Assembly: GCA_946965045.2 (NCBI GenBank)
Contig: OX337234.1
Location: 186,001-250,000 of the forward strand
Reading direction: 5' to 3'
Source: Epithemia pelagica
Lineage: Eukaryota > Bacillariophyta > Bacillariophyceae > Surirellales > Surirellaceae
DNA: 64,000 bases
In this document: piece after piece, positions 30,576-41,019 of the stretch
Layout of the letters: the number at the start of each line of letters is the position of its first letter
Numbering within the stretch: position 1 is the first letter of the stretch
Program-made: the position numbers and the translations under genes
Notes under the pieces: generated by a model
Database searches by the model: none
What the model was told of the DNA's origin: nothing
The model's input: only the letters and a program-made list of their open reading frames with translations

Positions 30576-31034
30576 ATGAAGTTCCTCTGGATCTCGATGC
30601 AAGCCATTCTTGTCTTTGTTGGTATGACACCCACATCCGTCCTGTCTGCTGAGGACGAGGGCAACCCCCAGGACGCCAGTCGTGCTGCTGCTCTTGGGAC
30701 AGACAACAACAAGAACAGTGCGTTCATGGCAACTGAAGGCGATGCTCGTGGATTGATGGAAGGTCTCGGTGATCCCATTCCTGAGGACGGTGGCAAGAAA
30801 GGAGGCAAAGGTGACTGCGGCGATGCTGCGGATGGTGGTGGAAAGGGTGGCAAGGGCATGGATTCTCTTCGTCGTAATCGTCGTGCCCGCATGAATCGTC
30901 GTTCCTTGTCTTCGGGCAAGCGTGACGGTGATGGTTATGAAGCGATCGCTGAAGGGGATGGCGTCTCTGCTGGGTTGGTGGTGGACGTGATTACATGTGC
31001 CGACCCAGTCGGGGAAGTTGATGGCGGAAGTTGA
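30576..31034 (+). CDS. Small secreted basic-motif protein, copy 2
   Basis: 152 codons, complete. Residues 1-24 are a signal peptide (MKFLWISMQAILVFVGMTPTSVLSA). The mature part is acidic and Gly rich, then DGGKKGGKGDCGDAADGG and GGKGGKGMDS. The family's conserved basic cluster RRNRRARMNRRSLSSGK follows, and the tail is acidic and hydrophobic with one Cys. The R-x-x-L followed by Ser-Ser-Gly-Lys recalls, only loosely, the RRIL and Ser/Lys-rich peptides of diatom silaffins. A role in cell wall or extracellular matrix is an inference. Confidence 0.7.
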   Translation: MKFLWISMQAILVFVGMTPTSVLSAEDEGNPQDASRAAALGTDNNKNSAFMATEGDARGLMEGLGDPIPEDGGKKGGKGDCGDAADGGGKGGKGMDSLRRNRRARMNRRSLSSGKRDGDGYEAIAEGDGVSAGLVVDVITCADPVGEVDGGS

Positions 31035-31916
31035 AGCAGGCTTCGAACGTGCTCTTTAAAAAGGCCAAAATAAGACTCCTCTATGAATAGCCAAAAGTCA
31101 AATTTAATAGGGCTTTATAGCGGTACATATGGAACAATCCATTCTTCTATGGAAGCTTGTAAAAAGTCTTTGAAGTACGAGTATGTCTTGGCAAAACCAA
31201 TGCGTTTACAATCGCGTCATTTCTGAAGGAACGCCCGTTCTTTTTCTAGGCCGATCCAAAAAATGTGTTATCCACTCCTTCTCCTACACGGAGTAGTAGA
31301 GGAAGCTACAATGACTTTGGCGTAGTTGTCTGTCCCTGTTCCTCTGTGCTCATGACCATTAATACATAGACCTCCTTTTCGCGTTATGATGTTGAAGACA
31401 GTTACTGTTTGAGATTCAACGAGTGACTCTTGTTGTCACCAACCGTCAGATCCACCCACGTACACAATGCATAAAGCACTGGCCAATCGCGATAATGAAT
31501 CATGGACTGTTCAAGGACCTATTCTTCGCGAGGTAGCTCGACGAGTCCCGCCGTTGCGATTTCCGTCATGACAACAAGAGATCTTGTCTCTTCTCTCCCT
31601 TTGAGGAAACAGCGTGAGTAGGGAACGATCCACACATGCCCCAACTTGGGCGGGACCCAAAAGGGTGGAACTGTACTTACAAAAGAGTGCGACGATGCTC
31701 GAGAAACAAGAGAAGAAATCTAGCGACAGGAACGTGTCTTTTCCTATCGTCTTTTTCCTCAAAAACATACTTTGACATTGCGATCATTGCAATAGGAACG
31801 GCCGTCCATTGAACAAGGTTCTTGATGCTGGTATACGAATGTTGTGGTCCATGCGATTGCGTGGGATCAAAGTTTCAAGCAGACATAAAGAGGCAGGGGA
31901 AACACGATCCTGACAA
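31035..31916. other. Intergenic block duplicated at 59162-60012
   Basis: From about 31230 the sequence matches 59335 onward (shared cactccttctcctac, ggagtagtagaggaagct, gcgaggtag). The match continues through the small gene that follows. No independent gene is supported. A possible downstream exon of that gene (cttttgtaagtacag near 31670, minus strand) is noted but not called. Confidence 0.5.
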
Positions 31917-32358
31917 TCACGATCCGAATGCGCGGGATCGAGATTCCGCTGCTTCTTTATGGGTGCTTGCAACTTTTTGAATGACACCTTCAATGCCTTG
32001 TACTGCTTCCGTGGTTGAACTTGCAACCTCTTCTTCTTTCGTGGCGCTTTTATGCGCACAACAAAGAACGGTTTCTCCAACAGGGGATTTCTTACCATTT
32101 GGAACAACCATTCTTTGTTGTGAGCATTCAAGCACCATGAAGGAAGCTGGAATCTCATCCAAGGAAGCAGCGCACGCCGCTGCATGCTTGGGTGTTCAAT
32201 ACAGTCAAATGCATTGGCTCAATTTCACCTGCGTAAATGTAAACATGAGAGAGCGATAGGTGAGAAACTCGGCTAAAGAGATTGTACAGCATTGGGCTAA
32301 GGTTTCACTTACCGTTCTTCAGTTCAATGGTCTGGGAACTGATGTTTGGATCTGTCAT
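31917..32358 (-). CDS. Small two-exon protein of unknown function, copy 1
   Basis: Exon 1 is 32313-32358 (ATG, MTDPNISSQTIELKN). The intron is 32180-32312 with donor GTAAGT and acceptor GCAG. Exon 2 is 31917-32179, giving 102 aa. An alternative acceptor 52 bp upstream gives a frame that soon stops, so the distal AG was chosen. The paralogue at 60013 keeps the same structure and reads MVLECSQQRMV, NGKKSPVGETVLCCAHKSA and GIEG-IQK with mostly conservative changes, which argues for coding. Residues with paired Cys (CC, C) and a Ser/Lys/Glu-rich helical tail are visible. No signal peptide or known domain. Confidence 0.45.
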
Positions 32359-33256
32359 GGTGTAATGTTGGTGATTGTGAAAACTGTGAGCGTTGTGTGT
32401 GGTGATTGTGCTTTGGCTGTCGGGAACGGGACCTAACATTACTCCCAAGCTTTTTGAAATGTTAGTCGCATTGGAGTCACCCTCGTCTGATGTATTGAAT
32501 GGACCACAGAAGATAAGAAGACCATCTTCTTACCCCCACTCTGGAGAGTATACAGCCTCAAGATCTCGTCCTGATACGGGACTCACTATCCGTGAATTCT
32601 CATAAAGGCGACCAATGATGTCGCACCGGCACTCGGCTTTAAGAGAGAGTCCGGCGAGATGAAATCTTTCTCAGACCGATGCCATCGCCACATTTTTCGG
32701 AGACTCTTCACCAAAAACGGAGCAGTTGTGCGAAGGGCAAAGCACATGGTACCAAAACGGAGTGATGGCTGAACAGAGCGAAACCATCATTCTTTGTATT
32801 GGCCTATACGCAATGACGGGGACGCAGCACTTTGTCGTCAAAGGGGTCCACACTTTGTGGGCAAATACTTCTTGACAACGAACAGCGGGAAAACGACGCG
32901 GGACAACAGACATTCTGGCCGCAACCACCGAAAAACTCCCACCATAGCAGAGTCCGCAAAAACCTTTTATGCGACACAGTGAGAAGCAGCAACCACCACG
33001 ACGACCTCACCAAAAATTTATTGCGGTATTGCAGCAGTGAGAGGGTGAAAGAGCACGACAATTTTGAGCCGGGGGACTCTGTAATCATGAAAACTGGGAA
33101 TGGAAAACATATGAAAGAATGATATGCAACCAGCGCAAGACATGTTGCAAGAGACACAATTTCAAAGTCATCCGAGATTGCAAGGCCACAAAACAAGGTT
33201 GATCAATCGTTTTGGATCGCCGGAAAACCGAAAACAAAAGCAAGATATCATCAATC
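32359..33256. other. Intergenic, duplicated upstream region of secreted copy 3
   Basis: No gene supported. It shares blocks with 29930-30570 upstream of copy 2, including a gagagtccggcgagatgaaa string at 32647 and aaaacggag motifs at 32706 and 32756. This fits duplication of gene plus promoter. Confidence 0.45.
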
Positions 33257-33730
33257 ATGAAGCTCCATGGGGTCTCGATGCACTCTGTTCTCCTACTTGT
33301 TGGTATGACACCCACGTCTGTCCTGTCTACAACTTGGGACACCACTGCAGAAACCCAGGTACAGCAACAGTACAACAAGGACGAGCAGGCCAACCCCCAG
33401 GACGTCAGCAATCATGCAGCGACCAGAAACCTTGGAATGGAAGAAGGAGATCTGACAGCTGTTGATCCCATTCCGGGAGAGGGTGGCAAGAAGGGAGGCA
33501 AGGGCGGTTGTGGTGATGCTGAAGATGGTGGTGGCAAGGGCGGCAAGGGCATGGATTCTGGTGGTCACCGTCGTAATCGTGGTGCCCGCAAGAATCGTCG
33601 TTTCTTGTCGTCAGGCAAGCGTGAAAGTTATAGTAGTGATGGTGGAGCTCTCGCGGCTGGAGATACTGGCGGTCCGATTGGATGTGCTGAGGCAGAGTTT
33701 GAGGACGGTGGTGTCGAACATGGTGTCTAG
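33257..33730 (+). CDS. Small secreted basic-motif protein, copy 3
   Basis: 157 aa from ATG 33257. The in-frame TTG further upstream was rejected because MKLHGVSMHSVLLLVGMTPTSVLS is a signal peptide matching copy 2. The body has GEGGKKGGKGGCGDAEDGG, GGKGGKGMDS, then RRNRGARKNRRFLSSGKRES and an acidic Gly-rich tail with one Cys (GPIGCAEAEFEDGG). It is closest to copy 2. Confidence 0.7.
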   Translation: MKLHGVSMHSVLLLVGMTPTSVLSTTWDTTAETQVQQQYNKDEQANPQDVSNHAATRNLGMEEGDLTAVDPIPGEGGKKGGKGGCGDAEDGGGKGGKGMDSGGHRRNRGARKNRRFLSSGKRESYSSDGGALAAGDTGGPIGCAEAEFEDGGVEHGV

Positions 33731-34619
33731 GAATATATCCAGACGAGCACCTGTCTAGTATAGAATATTCGATCGTACACAACAGAACCGAACGAGAGGA
33801 CGGGTTCTGTATAGTTCCACAACAACTACGGTATTCTAGAGATGGTATTTTTCTCAAATGTTGAGACAGGAATACCTGTCGTCCCATTTACCAGCCAAAC
33901 AGAGCTGACAAAAATCCATCCATCATGGAGGGTTCCTCGGCTTTTGGTGGAGTGTGTCGTATGGAATGATATGATATAACATAATATCCTATCCGTGGTG
34001 TGCCTTTTTGTAAAAGGATTCAGAGAGATACTAGGTAGATTCTTCGAGTCTTCTATTGCTATCGCTACTCATTGGGTGGAGCTTTCATGCCACATAGCTT
34101 TTCATGCCTCAACAGAGGCGACCTATGAGCGTCTCATATACCGCTCCCATCACTGACGTGTGTGGTTTTGGCTCGTCTCCCACATTTGCTTTTGGCGAGT
34201 TGTGGTGTTGTCCGTTGTCCTCATTTTTTGTCAATCACCTCTGTCTTGTCGGTCATGTCGAATTCGTTGTGAGGAAGACAATAAGAAGAACCACGAGAAG
34301 AAGAGAGAGAGCGCGGAGTATGCAGATTTTTTCTCGTCGAGAGAGAGTTTGGTGAGATCCAGAAACATGAAACATGAGTGACCGGAACGATGCGATGCTA
34401 TTTGTGTTCCGGAGACTCTTTTCCATACCAGAAACGGAGCGATCGATCCGGTAGTATGATATCATATCTACAAGACAAACAGTACTGGCATTCAAACGAT
34501 GAATGACTGCCACCACACCGGACCACAGAAAGGTCCCTTCATGGAGAGAGACAGGGACAGTCACTACTAGTTCTGATGGATGGATTGCCCGAAAAGAGTG
34601 AAACAAACAAGATATCATC
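33731..34619. other. Intergenic region before secreted copy 4
   Basis: About 0.9 kb, AT-rich in part (atggaatgatatgatataacataatatc near 33961). It contains a gaaacggagcgatcgatc motif at 34432 that is shared with other upstream regions of the family. No gene supported. Confidence 0.4.
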
Positions 34620-35045
34620 ATGAAACTTTATTGGGCCTCGATGCAAACCATGCTTGTTCTGGCAGTACTTGTTGAAACGACACCCACGGTCGTCCTGTCT
34701 ACTTCTGGAACGATGGACCCTAATCCCCTTCCTGAAGAGAGTAGTGGCAAGAAAGGAGGAGGAGAAAGCAAGGATGATTGTGGTGATGGAAACGGAGGCA
34801 AGGGCATGGGTTCCGATCGTCGCCGTCGTGCTCGCAAAAAGAATCGCTTCTTGTCTTCGGGCAAGAGTGGTGGTAAAGATGACGGTTGTGATGCAGCTGG
34901 TGGTGAAGTGGTCCTTGCCGGAGTGATGATTGGTTGCGCCGAAGGATCAGCGGCAACAGAAGATGTTTTTGACGGCTTTGAGGAGGCCACCATGGTGGAT
35001 TTCGGAGGTGGTCGAGTACCTGGACCGAACATTGGAAATCCGTAA
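34620..35045 (+). CDS. Small secreted basic-motif protein, copy 4
   Basis: 141 aa. Signal peptide MKLYWASMQTMLVLAVLVETTPTVVLS, then Pro/Glu, SSGKKGGGESKDDCGDGNGG, the basic cluster DRRRRARKKNRFLSSGKSGG, and a longer tail (GCAEGSAATEDVFDGFEEATMVDF) ending GPNIGNP. A degraded match to the tail coding sequence and downstream flank lies at 57412-57560. A Kelch gene follows about 770 bp downstream, as in the relic cassette at 57.4-59.2 kb. Confidence 0.7.
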   Translation: MKLYWASMQTMLVLAVLVETTPTVVLSTSGTMDPNPLPEESSGKKGGGESKDDCGDGNGGKGMGSDRRRRARKKNRFLSSGKSGGKDDGCDAAGGEVVLAGVMIGCAEGSAATEDVFDGFEEATMVDFGGGRVPGPNIGNP

Positions 35046-35817
35046 TGATGTATAGGATGGATTTTCAACTCAGAATCGTACCACGAAGCAACGCATCAGG
35101 TATTCATGCGCGGATGTCGTCCCTGGGAATGATGCCCTCTGTTTCCACGTTGAATCAATCCGCACAAAAGGCAAGCAATCTGTTCATTCATGTAGATGCT
35201 TGTTTGTCGCTGTGGAGTTGTGTGTTTTGACGGCGGCGTATCTACGGTTGTGGAAGGATTGTATGCTTCTTTCATGCTGTAGATGTACGATTCATCCCTC
35301 GGATCAAAGGTGCATGGGAACCGTACATAGGCCATGGTCGCTCGAGAGAGAAATGCCACTTTCGGTGAGGAAATGCGGCCGGCGGCAGCATGGATCGTGG
35401 AAACAAGTGTTCCTCCACGTTACCCGCCCTGCCTTGGAACAGATACGAATCAGCACCTCTTGTATTCGCTGCCAGTTTGTGGAGGTATCTCTTCTCAACC
35501 CACGAAACCGCTCCGTTTCATACCTCGAATCCTTTCACACGACAACTATAGTCTGCGTGATGGATTTGGACCAATCAAATCGTGTTTGGTGAAGAACGAG
35601 CAAGAATCAGTCATCGGAACAACAGCTAAGGAACGAGAACGAAACACGACCATGGGTGGGTCGAAACACATTCATCACACCACACATGTGGTTCGTTGGA
35701 ATGAACACTGGTTGGACTTGACTGCACCCACCAAACTGTTCCTGGATACCTCAATCAAGAAAGCAGTGCTACATCGCTTTGTAGAACCCTTTTGACCTGT
35801 TCCACTTGCCTACAGGG
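35046..35817. other. Spacer between secreted copy 4 and Kelch A
   Basis: Matches 37990-38435 and 57520-58007 upstream of the other Kelch genes (for example tgatggatttggaYcRRtcRaattgtg blocks at 35562, 38213 and 57765). It is the shared upstream region, probably the promoter, of the Kelch family. Short frames here are not conserved. Confidence 0.5.
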
Positions 35818-36960
35818 ATGAAGATCCAGGAACAAGCGTTGTTGTCAGGGTTGGTCTTTGCTGATAGCAAGGACAAAATAGAACCACATTGGAGGCCATC
35901 TGATGAAAACTGGTCACCACTCTTCGGACGGCATGTGTGGGGCCACGGGTTGCTTGTTGTTCCTCATCCAAACATGATACACGACAAGATGGTGGTTCTG
36001 TTGGGAGGATGTCCGGGCTCTTCTGTAACAAATTTGGTTAGACTCTTGAAGGTTGGCGAAAACAGGTGGCAAAACGCGACGCCTTTACAAGAAAAACGAG
36101 TAGACCTTGCTTCTGTGGTATGCAATGGCGCTGTTTACGCTATTGGCGGATACAACGGCCACAATGCTTTGGATACTATTGAACGTATCCATGTCGACGA
36201 TTTACTTCATTCATCATTGTCATCATCTTCCAAGAACAGCTCCAAGGGATGGAAGATGTTGAAATGTCGTTTAACAAGTGAACGATTTACCTGCGCCGCT
36301 ATAACTGTTTCTGACAGATTTATTGTGGTGGCGGGGGGATACGTTTCTATTTTCGACAATGTCTTATCATCGGTTGAGATATTGGACACGGCATCTGGGA
36401 ACCCGTATTCGTTCATATCGGGACCATCATTGAAAGAAGCTCGAAGAGGATTAGCAATGGCTGTGGTTGCTTCACGCATCTATGCTGTTGGTGGATGGGA
36501 TGGAATTATCACTTACGGTGATTGCCGGAAATCGGTCGAATACCTGGAATTTGGTGACTGGTTGGATCCTGTCACATCCACTGTCGCATTGTCCACAAAG
36601 TCTTGGACCATCCATACGAAACTTATTTTGAACTTGCCGAGAGCTGGATTTTCTGCAGTCCAAGTGGGTTCCTGTCTGGTTGTTGCAGGAGGATTCACCG
36701 ACAGGTATGAAGACGTTCATTCTGTGGAGGTTTTGGATACTGTAAGAAACGTGGTTTGGAAGCTTCCGGACTTGACAATTAGTAAGGTGAGGAATGGTTG
36801 TGGCATGATATCTTTGTCGAATGGTCTTGCTGTGATTTCTCGTAATGATGAAATGGAATTGTCGTGTGAAACACTGTCACTTGTGGACATGAAGAGTTGG
36901 CTCTTTGCACGTTTGTTGGAGATGGGCAAAGTTCCAGTGTCAGCTGGGCAATCGTGTTGA
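35818..36960 (+). CDS. Kelch-repeat protein A
   Basis: 380 aa from ATG 35818 (MKIQEQALLSGLVFADSKD). The paralogues have an ATG four codons earlier that is TTG here. Kelch blades are visible as VVLLGG, AVYAIGGYNGHNALDTIERI, FIVVAGG-SSVEILD, RIYAVGGWDGIITYG-SVEYLEF, and LVVAGGF-SVEVLD, each with the expected Gly-Gly and a later Trp. Five to six blades would form a propeller used for protein binding. No BTB or F-box domain is present. A block from about 36472 to 36836 is identical to Kelch B while the flanks differ. Confidence 0.75.
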   Translation: MKIQEQALLSGLVFADSKDKIEPHWRPSDENWSPLFGRHVWGHGLLVVPHPNMIHDKMVVLLGGCPGSSVTNLVRLLKVGENRWQNATPLQEKRVDLASVVCNGAVYAIGGYNGHNALDTIERIHVDDLLHSSLSSSSKNSSKGWKMLKCRLTSERFTCAAITVSDRFIVVAGGYVSIFDNVLSSVEILDTASGNPYSFISGPSLKEARRGLAMAVVASRIYAVGGWDGIITYGDCRKSVEYLEFGDWLDPVTSTVALSTKSWTIHTKLILNLPRAGFSAVQVGSCLVVAGGFTDRYEDVHSVEVLDTVRNVVWKLPDLTISKVRNGCGMISLSNGLAVISRNDEMELSCETLSLVDMKSWLFARLLEMGKVPVSAGQSC

Positions 36961-37215
36961 AGCAGTACATCACGCTTACCATGAAGCTTGTCATTGGACC
37001 CTGTTTGAAAGAGGGTAATGATGAAATGGAATTCTCGTTTGAAACACTGTCACTTGTGGACCAGAAGAGTTGGCTCTTTGCACGTTTGTTGGAGATCGGC
37101 AGAGTTCCAATCTGAGCCGGCTAATGTTTTGGAAGCAATACAACACACTCATCCACGTGCTTTTCTTTGGACCCTGTTTGAAGGACGTTCTGTGATGACG
37201 GGCCGTGGTAACTAG
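36961..37215 (+). pseudogene. Tandem fragment of a Kelch gene 3' end
   Basis: Bases about 37014-37115 repeat the last coding stretch of Kelch A (atgatgaaatggaattctcgtttgaaacac...; SLVDQKSWLFARLLEIG) and end at a TGA. There is no start or upstream blade. Likely left by unequal crossing-over. Confidence 0.6.
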
Positions 37216-38435
37216 GAATTTATTGTCATCATACAGTTTTTTTTTCACATCCTTTTGTTGCTAATATAGTTTCGATTCCATGCAGATGTTCTCATCCATC
37301 CCTTGCCGACACGAACAAGTCTGTGGTGAGCTGAAGAGGGTACTCCTGCTACTAATAGATACCGATGGGACTTTGAGAACTGTCTCGTTTTGTTCGTTCG
37401 ATTGTGTCCCATCATGAATATGGTCTTCTTGTAGTGGCACCAGAGAGCGAACTGTGTCAGTTTACTCCTGCTACTCAATAGGATTCCGATGGGACGTCTA
37501 GAACTGTCGCGGTTTGTTTGTTCGATTGCTTCCCATCATGTACAATATATCGTCTTCTTGCAGTGGCACCAGAGAGCGAACTGTGTCTCAGTATAGGATT
37601 CTTCCCCGATAGAGCATCATTTCTTCTTTCTAGGCCGAAAAACTGAGATCTATCACCATATATGCACAGTTTTCTTAGTCCCTCTATACATGCATAGCAT
37701 CTACAAAAGCCATACCCACACCGATAGCGGCGCCTTGGCGATGGCGCGCAATCTCATGAATCATGATAACTGTCTATGTTCGGCCGAACCAGAAGAACCA
37801 GAGTAGATCTGGGGACTTGGTGTTGGAGAATGCAAAACGAGAAAATCTAGTAGACTGCCCGCTCAAGCAAAATGTGTTTTCGACTCAAGTCGCTTGATCA
37901 TCCTACTTCCAAGTCCGTCGTCCTCGTGTGCGGATGAGGGCACCTTTATCCATGAGCGTGTGAAACTCCTAATCTAGGATGTAGGGTTGGATGGACCGGG
38001 TGGTTCTGCTTCGTGGATCGAGACAGCACGGGCCCTCTGGAACGGGCCGTTTTCCAACAGAGTATCATTTGGGCCTGTCAGATCAACGAGCACATCTCAA
38101 TCTCACGCCTGCCTTCGATCAACAGCGGATCAACACCTCGTGTGATCCGTCGAGGTGTGCCTTCTTAACCGTCGGAACCGCTTTGCTTCTTTCTCTGACT
38201 CTCCCAATGATGGATTTGGAGTGGTCGAATTGTGTTCCATGAAGAACGAACACGAATCAACAACAAACACCATCACGGAACGAGAACGAAACTGTGAGTC
38301 GAAACACATCCATAACACATCTTGTTTGTTCGAACTAGACTTGACTGCATCCATCACAACGCTCCTGGATGCCACAAAAAGAAAGCGCTCCTCGTAGAGG
38401 AAGGACCTTTTATTGACCTGTTCCACAAAAAAACA
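37216..38435. other. Intergenic with a tandem duplication; upstream region of Kelch B
   Basis: A diverged direct duplication of about 120 bp covers about 37339-37460 and 37461-37590 (tactcctgctact, ccgatgggac, gtggcaccagagagcgaactgtgtc). A third weaker copy is downstream of Kelch B (about 39940-40065). From about 37770 the sequence matches 56750 onward (gatctgg-g-ttggtg, gaatgcaaa-cgagaaaatctag). Confidence 0.5.
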
Positions 38436-39641
38436 ATGCCCACAAGGATGGAGATCCAGGAACAAGCGTTGTTGTCAGGCTTGGTCTATGCCGACAGCAA
38501 GGACAAAACAGAACCACAGTGGAGGCCATCAAGTGATAATTGGCCTCCACTCTTGGAACGACATGTGAGCGACCACGGGTTGCTTGTCGTTCATCATCCA
38601 GACACGACCCACGACAAGTTGGTGGTTTTGTTGGGGGGATGGACGGGACGTCCTTCTGATGGCACAACAAATTGGGTTAGTCTCTTGGATTTTTGCAAAA
38701 AAAAGTGGCAAAATGGACCGCCTCTTCAAGAAAAACGAGGAAGTCTTGCTTCTGTGGTATGCAATGGCGCTGTTTACGCCATTGGCGGATACAATGGCCA
38801 ATCTGTTTTGGATACAATTGAACGTATCCCTGTCAGCGATTTACTTCATTCATCATCATCTTCCAAGAGCAGCTCCAAAGGATGGAAGATGTTGAAGTGT
38901 CGTTTAACAAGTGAACGATCAAACTGCGCCGCTATAACTGTTTCTGACAGATTTATTGTGGTGACGGGTGGATGCAATTCAAGTCCCCATATATGCTTAT
39001 CATCCGTTGATATCCTGGATACGGCATCTGGAAACCCGTGTTCGGTCGTATCGGGGCCATTGTTGCAAGAATGTCGAAGAGATTTTGCCCTGGCTGTGGT
39101 AGGTTCACGCATCTATGCTGTTGGTGGATGGGATGGAATTATCACTTACGGTGATTGCCGGAAATCGGTCGAATACCTGGAATTTGGTGACTGGTTGGAT
39201 CCTGTCACATCCACTGTCGCATTGTCCACAAAGTCTTGGACCATCCATACGAAACTTATTTTGAACTTGCCGAGAGCTGGATTTTCTGCAGTCCAAGTGG
39301 GTTCCTGTCTGGTTGTTGCAGGAGGATTCACCGACAGGTATGAAGACGTTCATTCTGTGGAGGTTTTGGATACTGTAAGAAACGTGGTTTGGAAGCTTCC
39401 GGACTTGACAATTAGTAAGGTGAGGAATGGTTGTGGCATGATATCTTTGTCGAATGGTCTTGCTGTGATTATCCGTAATAGTCCAATGGAATTGTCGTAT
39501 GAAACACTGTCACTTGTGGACATGAAGAGTTGGCTCTTTGCACATTTGTTGGATATTGGCAAAGCTGAAACCTCACCTGGGCCATCTTTTGGCAGTAGTA
39601 CAAAACGCTCATCCTCATGCCTTTCTTCGGACCCCTTGTGA
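38436..39641 (+). CDS. Kelch-repeat protein B
   Basis: 401 aa from ATG 38436 (MPTRMEIQEQALLSGLVYADSKD). Blades: LVVLLGGWTGRPSDGTT, AVYAIGGYNGQSVLDTIERI, FIVVTGGCNS-SVDILD, RIYAVGGWDGIITYG-SVEYLEF, LVVAGGF-SVEVLD, and a C-terminal SLVDMKSWLFAHLLDIGK. It has all the blades of paralogue A and no visible lesion. From about 39105 to 39469 it is identical to A, but diverged on both sides. Confidence 0.75.
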   Translation: MPTRMEIQEQALLSGLVYADSKDKTEPQWRPSSDNWPPLLERHVSDHGLLVVHHPDTTHDKLVVLLGGWTGRPSDGTTNWVSLLDFCKKKWQNGPPLQEKRGSLASVVCNGAVYAIGGYNGQSVLDTIERIPVSDLLHSSSSSKSSSKGWKMLKCRLTSERSNCAAITVSDRFIVVTGGCNSSPHICLSSVDILDTASGNPCSVVSGPLLQECRRDFALAVVGSRIYAVGGWDGIITYGDCRKSVEYLEFGDWLDPVTSTVALSTKSWTIHTKLILNLPRAGFSAVQVGSCLVVAGGFTDRYEDVHSVEVLDTVRNVVWKLPDLTISKVRNGCGMISLSNGLAVIIRNSPMELSYETLSLVDMKSWLFAHLLDIGKAETSPGPSFGSSTKRSSSCLSSDPL

Positions 39642-41019
39642 TAACGGTTTTGTGATGACAGGCCGGAATAATAATCTTTTTCTTGTTCTGACTTGTTGCA
39701 ACGTTGAATGGGAAGCGGCATGAAAAAGCAGAGGAGGATATCAAAGCTTTGGTCCACAAATATGTTGTTCAATCTGTGCCATATAGTGTCAGTTTCTTTT
39801 TGGCATCCTTTTGTCGCTATAATAGATAGTCTCGAATCCATTCAGTATACATAGTTTAAGCTCCGAGCACATTCTACAGTTTTGACATTGTACGCGTCCA
39901 TTCCCCTTGCCTCGGTACACACGCCAAAGTCTCTAGTGAACTCATAGGTATTTATCAATACCGATTGGAATTCGACGACTGCCTCGTTTTTTGGGGGGTC
40001 TCGACTGTTCCCCATGATGGTCTTTGCCTGGTGGCAACAGCGAGCGACCTCTGCGTCTCATTATAGGATTCTCTCTAGGCCGAGAAACTGAGATCTATCC
40101 ATCTCCAGAATTGGATACAATAGATCCATCTATGGACATTGTATTCTTATTAGCTCAAAATCTATCCACATAGATCCACGTAGCATGTACAAAAGCGACC
40201 TACCAGCTTGTAAAAGACCTTGCCATCCTATTCGTCTGAGTTCAGTATGAACGGGACGGGTGGGCCGGAAGGCTTGGGGTCTGGGGTGGGAATTTCCAGA
40301 AAGACCAGCTGTTCCGAAAACGGACGGACAGTAGAGTAAAAAGTACAATTGAGCAAACATGGCGGTTGATGAATCGGTTAAATATATATGGCAATGATAT
40401 AGCAATGATTATTTTAATGGTCAGTCATGGTATGATTTGGAGGTGCACCTCCAACCGCGTAAAATGTGAGTGGCGACTCACCCTTGACGTATCGTTACTA
40501 ATAATGTAAGACTCCCAACCATCAATCTATGACCTCTACAAGCCATTTTTCTGTCGAAGCCTGTAATTTGACGTTGAATGACGTTACGAGCTCCCGGCTC
40601 ACGATCGCACCACTGCATAATAGCACCACCATCACCATGAACAGTAAAGCCGCAGTGCACCTCCAACGAAAGGTGCTAGCACTCCTCCGACCATCAAGCA
40701 TGCCTCAGAATGGAGTGTACCGTGAAGGTTGAAAAGGGCGGCGATGAGTTGGATAGTTTGATCGAGCTACAACTACATTTGCAATGTCTTCCAGTTTGAT
40801 GAGTGATGAGGGAAAGTCGTGACAAGAATATCAACAATGGAGACAGATAACGATGGAAAGATAAAGATCACAACGGAGGAACGACGGAGAAAGATTCAAT
40901 TCGGGTCAAGGAATGATGGACGACCCGGAAATTGAAACACGGCAATCAGACGGGTGGTTTTCAAGCATCAAGGAAGTATCTGTCAGAAGACGACGACACA
41001 GCTTCTGTTGTCGGCGACA
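39642..41019. other. Intergenic region
   Basis: No gene supported. It contains the third copy of the Kelch-downstream repeat near 39940-40065 and a short inverted pair ggtgcacctccaa at about 40441 and again at 40657 (direct orientation). The end should hold the promoter of the next gene. Confidence 0.4.

Noticed and set aside
31784-32185. 133-aa minus-strand frame (and its 211-aa twin at 59688-60323)
   Set aside because: It overlaps the two-exon small gene in another frame. The alternative frame shows conservative change between copies and a splice-consistent start, so it is preferred.
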